Shown here: in pieces, positions 50,013 through 56,444 of the stretch
Position numbering within the stretch: position 1 is the first letter of the stretch
Layout of the letters: the number at the start of each line of letters is the position of its first letter
Assembly (NCBI GenBank): GCA_947567595.1
Contig: CANOMQ010000027.1
Location: 1-56,444 of the forward strand
Direction of reading: 5' to 3'
Source: an uncultured Lachnospiraceae bacterium
GTDB lineage: Bacteria > Bacillota > Clostridia > Lachnospirales > Lachnospiraceae
Length of the DNA stretch: 56,444 bases
Notes under the pieces: model-generated
Databases searched by the model: none
What the model was told of the DNA's origin: nothing
What the model saw: only the letters and a program-made list of their open reading frames with translations
Position numbers and translations under genes: made by a program

Positions 50013-50516
50013 ATGAATGATAAATTAACAAAAAAAGACATCCAGAAAATGGAGGAGGAAATCGAGCACAGAAAGCTTGTAATCCGCAAGGAGGCGATTG
50101 AGGCGGTCAAGGAGGCGCGGGCGCAGGGGGACTTAAGCGAGAACTTTGAGTATTACGCCGCAAAAAAATACAAAAACCAAAACGAGAGCCGTATCCGGTA
50201 TTTGGAGCGCATGATAAAAACGGCGCAGATTATCGAGGACGAGGCGGCGGAGGACGAAATCGGCTTAAATAAGACGGTGGTGGTGGAGTTTGTCGAGGAC
50301 GGCACGACGGAAACCTACCGCCTTGTTACGACCGTGCGCAACAATCCCCTAAAAGGACTTATCAGTATTGAGTCGCCGATTGGCAAGGCGCTTGCGGGGC
50401 ATAAGTGCGGGGATACGGTGCATGTACAGGTGAATGCGGAGTTTGGGTATGATGTGGTGGTGAAATCGGTAGAAAACACGCCGGATGACGATTCGATTGA
50501 ATTGCGGAAATTTTAA
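50013..50516 (+). CDS. greA: GreA-like transcription elongation factor
   Basis: A 167-residue protein with the GreA layout: N-terminal antiparallel coiled coil at residues 5-80 with the tip acidic residues in ARAQGDLSENFEYYAAK (D and E that coordinate magnesium in RNA polymerase), and the C-terminal globular domain with SPIGKALAGHKCGDTVHV. It rescues backtracked polymerase by stimulating RNA cleavage. ATG 50013 follows GGGAGG by 12 bases; the upstream in-frame ATG at 49989 precedes that site. It is a monocistronic gene. Confidence 0.9.
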   Translation: MNDKLTKKDIQKMEEEIEHRKLVIRKEAIEAVKEARAQGDLSENFEYYAAKKYKNQNESRIRYLERMIKTAQIIEDEAAEDEIGLNKTVVVEFVEDGTTETYRLVTTVRNNPLKGLISIESPIGKALAGHKCGDTVHVQVNAEFGYDVVVKSVENTPDDDSIELRKF

Positions 50517-50603
50517 AGAAAACATATGTTCGAGACTCTTTGGCATACGGTTCGAACGAAATCTAAAAAAACAATAAAAAACAATGAAAAAACATGATAA
50601 AGG

Positions 50604-50632
50604 TTGACATTAAAAATTTATAAGAACAAAAT
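50604..50632 (+). promoter_or_regulatory. Promoter of the ABC exporter operon
   Basis: TTGACA, 17 bases, CAAAAT. Downstream, ACCGC/GCGGT forms a small stem near 50659-50673 in the leader. Confidence 0.55.
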
Positions 50633-50723
50633 ATTAGACAGTAATCTTTTTCCAGTAAACCGCTATAAGCGGTGTTAAGGCATGATTATTAAAAAAACAA
50701 AAAATTTGGAAAGGGGAATTTCT

Positions 50724-52478
50724 ATGTCTATGTTAAAGGTACTAGGCGCGCAGATTAAGGAATTTAAAAAGGATTCCATTCTCACGCCCGTTTTCATGAT
50801 TTTGGAAGTCATTATGGAAATGATTATCCCGCTGCTAATGGCATCCATCATCGACGACGGCGTGAACGCGCAAAATATGGAACATATTTATAAGGTAGGT
50901 TTCTGTATGCTGGTTGCCGCCCTGATTGGACTGTGGGCTGGCATTATGGGCGCAAAGTACGGCGCGCGGGCATCGACAGGCTTTGCAAGGAATTTAAGGC
51001 AGGCAATGTTTGAAAACATTCAAAACTATTCGTTTTCCAACATTGACAAATACTCTACGTCGAGCCTGATTACAAGGCTGACAACCGACGTCACAAATAT
51101 GCAGAACTCGTATCAGATGATTTTGCGCATGGCAATGCGTGCGCCTGCGTCAATGATTATTGCGATGATTATGGCGTTTGCGATTAACGCAAGGCTTGCG
51201 TCCATTTACCTGATTGCGGTCGTTTTCCTGACCTGCTGCCTTGGCATTATCATACCGAGGGCGACAAAATATTTCCGTCAGGTATTTGAAAAATACGACG
51301 AGCTGAACGCAAGTGTGCAGGAAAACGTTTCGGCAATCCGCGTGGTGAAGGCGTACGTGCGCGAGGACTACGAAACGGAAAAATTCTCAAAGGCAAATGC
51401 CAACATCTACAACATGTTCCTGCGCGCCGAAAAACTGGTCGTTTTGAACATGCCGATTATGCAGGCGACGGTCTACACCTGTATCCTTGTCATATCATGG
51501 CTTGGCGCAAAGACCATCGTAGCGGGCGGGCTGACCACGGGTGAGATGATGAGCCTTCTTGCATACTGCATGAACATATTGATGAGTTTGATGATGGTGT
51601 CAATGATTTTCGTCATGCTGACGATGAGCTATGCGAGCGCAAAGCGTATCGCGGAGGTGCTTACGGAGCAGTCGGATTTGCAAAATCCCGAAAATCCGGT
51701 AAGCGAGGTAAAGGACGGCAGTATCCGTTTCGAGAATGTCAGCTTTGCATACCATAAAGAAGGCAAGCCCGTGTTAAAAAACATCAATCTCGACATCAAG
51801 GCAGGAGAAACCATCGGCGTCATTGGCGGAACGGGCAGCGCGAAGTCAAGCCTTGTCAATTTAATCAGCCGTCTTTATGATGTGACGCAGGGACAGCTTT
51901 TGGTGGGCGGACTGGATGTCAGGCAATATGACATGGAGGCGCTTCGCAATCAGGTGTCAGTTGTCTTGCAAAAGAACGTGCTTTTTAGCGGGACGATTTT
52001 GGAAAATCTGCGCTGGGGCGACAAAAACGCGACGAGGGAAGCGTGCGAACGGGCGTGCCGTCTTGCTTGCGCGGACGAATTTATCCAAAAAATGCCTGAC
52101 AAATATGACACCTATATCGAGCAGGGCGGAACAAACGTATCGGGCGGACAGCGCCAGCGTCTGTGCATTGCAAGGGCGCTTCTGAAAAAGCCGAAAATCC
52201 TGATTTTGGACGACAGCACGAGCGCGGTGGACACGGCGACGGACGCAAAAATCAGAAAGGCGTTTGCCGAGGAAATTCCCGAAACAACCAAGCTGATTAT
52301 CGCCCAGCGTGTCGCCAGCGTGCAGAACGCAGACCGCATTATCGTGATGGATAACGGTATGGTGACGGCGTTTGACACGCACGAGCGGCTGTTAGAGACG
52401 AGTGATATTTACAGGGAGGTTTTTGAGTCGCAGACGGGCGGCAATGCCGATTTTGATGAGAACGGAGGTGACGAATAA
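50724..52478 (+). CDS. ABC exporter half, subunit with degenerate ATP site
   Basis: A 584-residue half-transporter: six membrane helices in residues 15-310, then the ATPase domain. Walker A reads GGTGSAKSS, with Ala in place of the third Gly; signature VSGGQRQR is normal; Walker B is ILILDDST, with Asp instead of the catalytic Glu. Paired with the next protein this gives the one-sided ATP site typical of heterodimeric exporters (BmrCD, LmrCD type), which pump drugs or peptides outward. ATG 50724 has AAGGGGAA seven bases ahead. The next gene begins within its stop codon. Confidence 0.93.
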   Translation: MSMLKVLGAQIKEFKKDSILTPVFMILEVIMEMIIPLLMASIIDDGVNAQNMEHIYKVGFCMLVAALIGLWAGIMGAKYGARASTGFARNLRQAMFENIQNYSFSNIDKYSTSSLITRLTTDVTNMQNSYQMILRMAMRAPASMIIAMIMAFAINARLASIYLIAVVFLTCCLGIIIPRATKYFRQVFEKYDELNASVQENVSAIRVVKAYVREDYETEKFSKANANIYNMFLRAEKLVVLNMPIMQATVYTCILVISWLGAKTIVAGGLTTGEMMSLLAYCMNILMSLMMVSMIFVMLTMSYASAKRIAEVLTEQSDLQNPENPVSEVKDGSIRFENVSFAYHKEGKPVLKNINLDIKAGETIGVIGGTGSAKSSLVNLISRLYDVTQGQLLVGGLDVRQYDMEALRNQVSVVLQKNVLFSGTILENLRWGDKNATREACERACRLACADEFIQKMPDKYDTYIEQGGTNVSGGQRQRLCIARALLKKPKILILDDSTSAVDTATDAKIRKAFAEEIPETTKLIIAQRVASVQNADRIIVMDNGMVTAFDTHERLLETSDIYREVFESQTGGNADFDENGGDE

Positions 52479-54382
52479 TGCCGGGACCGGGACATAGAGG
52501 GCCAAGAGGCCCAAAACCAAAAATAGAAAATCCGGGAAAGCTGTTTCGGCGGATTATCGGATTTATGATGAAGGATTACGCGCCGCATATTGTGATTGTG
52601 GTTATCTGCATTTTTGTCGGCGTGCTTGCAAACGTACAGGGGACGCTGTTTATGCAGACGCTGATTGACAGCTATATCGTGCCGCTGTTAGCCACTCCTA
52701 ACCCCGATTTTTCGGGACTTGCGCACGCAATCGCGCGCGTGGCGTGCTTTTATGCAGTCGGGGTATTTTCCGCGTATCTGTACAACCGTGTCATGATTAC
52801 TGTCAGTCAGGGAACCATGCGCAATATCCGAAACGCCATGTTTGGGAAAATGGAGCAGCTTCCGATTAAATATTTTGACACGCACGCGCACGGCGACATC
52901 ATGTCGTGCTACACCAACGATATTGACACGCTGCGTCAGATGATTAGTCAAAGCCTGCCGCAGTGTTTAAACAGCGCGGTTACGATTGTGACGGTGTTGA
53001 TTAGTATGCTTACTTTAAGCGTGCCGCTCACGTTCACGACGCTTGTGATGGTGGGAATCATGCTGTTTGTGACAAAGAAGGCGACAGGGCTTTCGGGACG
53101 GTACTTTTTGTCACAGCAGAAATCGCTTGGCGCAGTGAACGGCTTTATTGAGGAAATGATGGAGGGGCAGAAGGTCGTGAAGGTGTTCTGCCACGAAGAG
53201 GAAAATATTGAGCGCTTCCGCGTGCTGAATGAGGAACTTTTTGACAGCTCTTACAATGCGAACCGTTTTGCAAACATGCTTGGCCCGATTAACGCACAGC
53301 TTGGAAACGTGAGCTACGTGGTGTGCGCGATTGTCGGCGGTATTCTTGCAATCGGCAATATCGGCGGCCTGACGCTTGGCGGGCTGGCAAGCTTTTTAAC
53401 GTTTAACAAGAGCTTCAACATGCCGATTAATCAGGTGAGTATGCAGTTTAATTCGATTGTCATGGCGCTTGCGGGCGCAGACAGGGTGTTTCAGCTGATT
53501 GACGAGCAGCCCGAGGACGACGCGGGGTATGTCATGCTTGTCAATGCCGAGGAGGTGAACGGCGAGCTTCGGGAAACAAACAAACATACGGGTATGTGGG
53601 CGTGGAAGCATTATCATAAAGATAGCGACACGACGACGTATCAGCGGCTCGAGGGCGGCGTTGTGTTTGATGATGTGGATTTTGGATACAATGACGACAA
53701 GATGGTTCTCCACAACATCAAGATGTTTGCCGAGCCGGGGCAGAAGATTGCCTTTGTCGGCTCTACGGGTGCGGGGAAAACGACGATTACGAATTTAATC
53801 AATCGTTTTTACGATATACAGGACGGTAAAATCCGTTATGACGGGATTAATGTCAATAAAATCAAGAAAGCGGATTTGCGTCGTTCGCTTGGGATTGTGT
53901 TGCAGGATACACATTTGTTTACGGCGACGGTCATGGAAAATATCCGCTACGGAAAGCTTGATGCGAGCGACGAGGAGGTCATTGCGGCGGCAAAGCTTGC
54001 CAATGCGCACGGCTTTATTGAGCGGCTTCCGCAGGGGTACGATACGCTTCTGACGGGCGACGGCGCGAATCTAAGTCAGGGACAGCGGCAGCTTCTTGCC
54101 ATTGCAAGGGCGGCGATTGCGGACCCTCCGGCACTGATTTTGGACGAGGCGACAAGCTCGATTGACACGCGTACGGAGAAGATTGTGCAGGACGGCATGG
54201 ATAAGCTGATGAAGGATCGGACGACGTTTGTCATTGCGCACAGGCTCTCCACGGTAAGAAACAGTGACTGTATCATGGTGCTTGAGCAGGGACGGATTAT
54301 CGAGCGCGGGACGCATGACGAGCTGATTGCGGAGAAAGGGAAGTATTACCAGCTTTATACGGGAAATGCGATTACGACGTAA
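52478..54382 (+). CDS. ABC exporter half, catalytic partner
   Basis: A 634-residue half-transporter with six membrane helices (residues 45-340), a longer linker, and an ATPase domain with Walker A GSTGAGKTT, Walker B ALILDEAT with the catalytic Glu, and signature LSQGQ instead of LSGGQ. The weak signature would face the degenerate Walker site of its partner, so the pair has one active site. The start overlaps the first subunit's stop by one base. A TetR gene follows 130 bases on and may control the pair. Confidence 0.93.
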   Translation: MPGPGHRGPRGPKPKIENPGKLFRRIIGFMMKDYAPHIVIVVICIFVGVLANVQGTLFMQTLIDSYIVPLLATPNPDFSGLAHAIARVACFYAVGVFSAYLYNRVMITVSQGTMRNIRNAMFGKMEQLPIKYFDTHAHGDIMSCYTNDIDTLRQMISQSLPQCLNSAVTIVTVLISMLTLSVPLTFTTLVMVGIMLFVTKKATGLSGRYFLSQQKSLGAVNGFIEEMMEGQKVVKVFCHEEENIERFRVLNEELFDSSYNANRFANMLGPINAQLGNVSYVVCAIVGGILAIGNIGGLTLGGLASFLTFNKSFNMPINQVSMQFNSIVMALAGADRVFQLIDEQPEDDAGYVMLVNAEEVNGELRETNKHTGMWAWKHYHKDSDTTTYQRLEGGVVFDDVDFGYNDDKMVLHNIKMFAEPGQKIAFVGSTGAGKTTITNLINRFYDIQDGKIRYDGINVNKIKKADLRRSLGIVLQDTHLFTATVMENIRYGKLDASDEEVIAAAKLANAHGFIERLPQGYDTLLTGDGANLSQGQRQLLAIARAAIADPPALILDEATSSIDTRTEKIVQDGMDKLMKDRTTFVIAHRLSTVRNSDCIMVLEQGRIIERGTHDELIAEKGKYYQLYTGNAITT

Positions 54383-54512
54383 CTGTTTGGGAACGACTTG
54401 GGACTACCTAGAAACGAAAGATATGCTTGCCATATTTGGTTGGAACTGATAAAATTTAGTTTAAGGAATTATTTTGTACGCAGACTATCGTTACAGATGA
54501 GGAGAAAAAAAT

Positions 54513-55100
54513 ATGGCATTCTCAAAGGGAAAACGGATTGAGGACGAAACAAGCAAGCGCATTGTTGACCTTGCGGTGAATATTGGCTGCAAGGAGGGCG
54601 TGGGTGCGCTGACTGTGACGCGCCTGTGCCGGGAGCTTAACTGCGACAGGCGTGTAATTTACAATCGGTTTCGTGATATTGATGAGATTAATATGCTTAT
54701 CGCAAAACGGTGTAACGAGGAGCTTATTCAAAAAGCGCAGGAGCAGGCGCCACAGGACGCGCCGTATTACGAATGCTTCATGGCAAGGATTATGACGGTC
54801 TTTACCTATATCTATGAGAAAAACGCGTCGTTTCAGTATTATACTGCGCTGTACGAGATATCACAGGACGGTGTGCGCAATGAGCTGCTGCAGGATTGGG
54901 AGCGCATTGTCGAGGAAGGGAAGGCGCGCGGCGTGGTGAATGCGGAAACGGACAGCAGGCGCGCGGCGGAAACGCTTTGGATTATTGCCACGAGCATTGG
55001 CGGAATGCTTGCCGCAAATACGGGGTATCCGTATCATGATGCACGCGATACCATGCTCTACGGCGTGCGGGCTGTGTTTGAAACGATGAAAATACAATAA
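54513..55100 (+). CDS. TetR-family regulator
   Basis: A 195-residue regulator with an N-terminal helix-turn-helix (residues 12-60: LAVNIGCKEGVGALTVTRLCRELNCDRRVIYNRFRD) and a helical ligand-binding part. Such proteins often sense the compounds exported by neighbouring transporters. The reductase gene follows 16 bases after the stop, so it may also regulate that gene. Confidence 0.88.
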   Translation: MAFSKGKRIEDETSKRIVDLAVNIGCKEGVGALTVTRLCRELNCDRRVIYNRFRDIDEINMLIAKRCNEELIQKAQEQAPQDAPYYECFMARIMTVFTYIYEKNASFQYYTALYEISQDGVRNELLQDWERIVEEGKARGVVNAETDSRRAAETLWIIATSIGGMLAANTGYPYHDARDTMLYGVRAVFETMKIQ

Positions 55101-55116
55101 AGCAGGGGTGGAATGT

Positions 55117-56148
55117 ATGGTTCAGGTAAAATTGGGAAATACGGGAATTGTTGCAAATAAAAACGGGTTTGGCGCGCTGCCCATTCAGCGGATTGACAAG
55201 GACAGGGCGGTAAAGTTAATTCATATGGCGTATCATGGCGGCGTGAATTTTTTTGACACGGCAAGGGCATACAGCGATAGTGAGGAAAAGCTTGGTGCGG
55301 CGTTTGCAGGAATTCACCGCGGCAGTTATTATCTTGCGACAAAGACTGCCGCAAAGACAGGCGAGCAGCTTCGCGCGGAGTTGGCGACTTCGCTGGAAAA
55401 TTTAAGGACGGATTATGTTGATATTTACCAGCTTCACTGCGCACCCAAGTGCTTTCGCCCTGAGGACGAGGATGGTGTGTACGCCGCGGCGTTGGAGGCG
55501 AAAAAGGAAGGGAAAATCAGGCATATCGGCATTACGGCGCATTTGCTGAACGTGGCGCAGGAGGCGGTTGAGAGCGGTCTGTATGAGACCTTGCAGTTCC
55601 CGTTTGCGTATATTTCCGGCGAGCAGGAGATTGCCCTTGTGAAAAAGTGCGCCGAGGCGGGCATGGGCTTTCTTGGTATGAAGGGGCTTGCGGGGGGACT
55701 ATTAACCAATTCGAAGCTTTGCTACTGGTTTGCGTGCCAGCATGAGGCGGTGCTGCCGCTTTGGGGCGTGCAGAGGGAGTCTGAGCTTGCGGAATTTCTG
55801 TCTTATCAGGACAATCCGCCTGTGATGGACGATGAGATGAAGGCGGTTTATGAGAAGGATATAAAGGAGCTTTCGGGTGAGTTCTGCCGTGGGTGCGGGT
55901 ATTGTATGCCATGTCCGAAGGGGATACAGATTAATAACTGTGCACGGATTTCGCAGCTTCTGCGCCGCTCGCCGTCAAAGAACTGGCTGAGCGAGGAGTG
56001 GCAGGCGAATATGGCGAAGATTAAGGAATGTATTCACTGCAACCAGTGCGCGTCGAAGTGTCCTTACGGGCTGGATACGCCGAGATTGTTGGAGAAGAAT
56101 TTAGAGGATTATGAGAATGTCGTGGCGGGGAGAGTGACAGTGGACTGA
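55117..56148 (+). CDS. Aldo/keto reductase with 4Fe-4S C-terminal domain
   Basis: A 343-residue protein. Residues 1-270 are an aldo/keto reductase barrel: FFDTARAYSDSEEKLG with the catalytic Asp and Tyr (about 46-51), ATKT with the Lys (about 75), and DYVDIYQLHC. The C-terminal part has two cysteine clusters, CRGCGYCMPCPKG (about 256) and CIHCNQCASKCPYG (about 308), for two iron-sulfur clusters, so electrons may come from ferredoxin-like partners as well as NADPH. ATG 55117 is preferred over GTG 55108, which overlaps the AGGGG site. Substrate unknown. Confidence 0.9.
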   Translation: MVQVKLGNTGIVANKNGFGALPIQRIDKDRAVKLIHMAYHGGVNFFDTARAYSDSEEKLGAAFAGIHRGSYYLATKTAAKTGEQLRAELATSLENLRTDYVDIYQLHCAPKCFRPEDEDGVYAAALEAKKEGKIRHIGITAHLLNVAQEAVESGLYETLQFPFAYISGEQEIALVKKCAEAGMGFLGMKGLAGGLLTNSKLCYWFACQHEAVLPLWGVQRESELAEFLSYQDNPPVMDDEMKAVYEKDIKELSGEFCRGCGYCMPCPKGIQINNCARISQLLRRSPSKNWLSEEWQANMAKIKECIHCNQCASKCPYGLDTPRLLEKNLEDYENVVAGRVTVD

Positions 56149-56188
56149 TGGTTTGGTTTGGATAGCATTAGGAAGGGAGGTTGGAAAA

Positions 56189-56444
56189 ATGAGTGATAAT
56201 GAATTATTGCTGGCGATTTCCGAGATGATGGATAAAAAGCTTGCGGCAGGATTGAAGCCTGTAGAAAGCAAATTAGACAAAATGGAAAACAGACTGGATA
56301 AAGTGGAGAACAGACTGGACAAAATGGAGAACAGACTGGATAGAGTGGAAAATGATTTACAGGAAGTGAAGCGTGATGTTCAGAGTGTGAAGTGTGATGT
56401 TCAGAGTGTGAAGTTGTTTCAGGAAAATGTGATTTTACCACGGC
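56189..56444 (+). CDS. Coiled-coil protein with heptad repeats, partial
   Basis: The frame is open from ATG 56189 to the window end (85 codons). GGGAGG lies eight bases ahead. After MSDNELLLAISEMMDKKLAA the sequence turns into heptads KMENRLDKVENRLDKMENRL, encoded by near-identical 21-base units at about 56278-56350. This is typical of coiled-coil proteins abundant in Lachnospiraceae; function unknown. Confidence 0.75.
   Translation, partial: MSDNELLLAISEMMDKKLAAGLKPVESKLDKMENRLDKVENRLDKMENRLDRVENDLQEVKRDVQSVKCDVQSVKLFQENVILPR

Overview
The window looks like a Lachnospiraceae (Clostridia) chromosome, close to Roseburia/Agathobacter or relatives. The reasons are AGGAGG-type ribosome binding sites, moderate-to-low GC, Gram-positive surface proteins (signal peptides, an M23 hydrolase with no outer-membrane parts), BlaI/BlaR, LytTR/GHKL and OFA-family genes, and a conjugative element of the type common in gut Clostridia. 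The species cannot be fixed from sequence alone. No rRNA, tRNA or CRISPR array was seen.

Positions 1 to about 30,200 are the right-hand part of an integrative conjugative element (ICE); its left end lies outside the window. In order it carries: the tail of a VirD4/TraG coupling protein; an Rpn-like PD-(D/E)XK gene between two copies of an 18-bp perfect palindrome; Maff2; a VirB6/TrbL-like membrane protein; a PrgI-VirB4 fusion; an M23 cell-wall hydrolase; a DUF4315-like protein; and a run of large surface proteins (Ig-like, DUF4366/CD1107-type, collagen-like, long coiled coil, phage tail-fibre-like). Then come topoisomerase III, a pentapeptide-repeat protein, MobC and a MOBP relaxase. Downstream of the relaxase lie an array of eight hairpins, a holin-like type I toxin with an antisense RNA promoter, a class II Fic protein, a decayed second holin-like toxin, an AT-rich cargo patch (NERD protein, lipoprotein, XRE regulator and a regulator fragment), two small regulatory-type proteins, a structured non-coding stretch, a 37-aa protein and a large serine recombinase. 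The element ends inside the 3' part of an SsuC-like ABC permease gene, which it truncates.

From about 30,200 to the end is ordinary chromosome: SsuB-like ATPase; a BlaI/BlaR-like pair with a 21-bp inverted-repeat operator over its promoter; a KduD-type dehydrogenase; a hybrid histidine kinase; an MFS pseudogene with an internal deletion; a GGDEF/GAF protein; a DUF4026/DUF2314 protein in an operon with a LytTR response regulator and GHKL kinase; a membrane-anchored trigger-factor-like chaperone; a TrmB regulator with a diaminopimelate-decarboxylase-type enzyme; an OFA transporter; a GreA-like factor; a heterodimeric ABC exporter; a TetR regulator; a 4Fe-4S aldo/keto reductase; and the start of a heptad-repeat coiled-coil protein.

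The points most worth following up are: (1) the palindrome TTATGCGACGTCGCATAA, five copies in 8.6 kb, two bracketing the Rpn-like gene and one inserted in frame in a coding region, which together look like a REP/RAYT-style arrangement but with a PD-(D/E)XK nuclease; (2) the eight-hairpin array at 22141-22360; (3) the conjugation-linked surface-fibre module at 8710-15867; (4) the structured non-coding region at 27700-28112; and (5) the ICE/permease junction.
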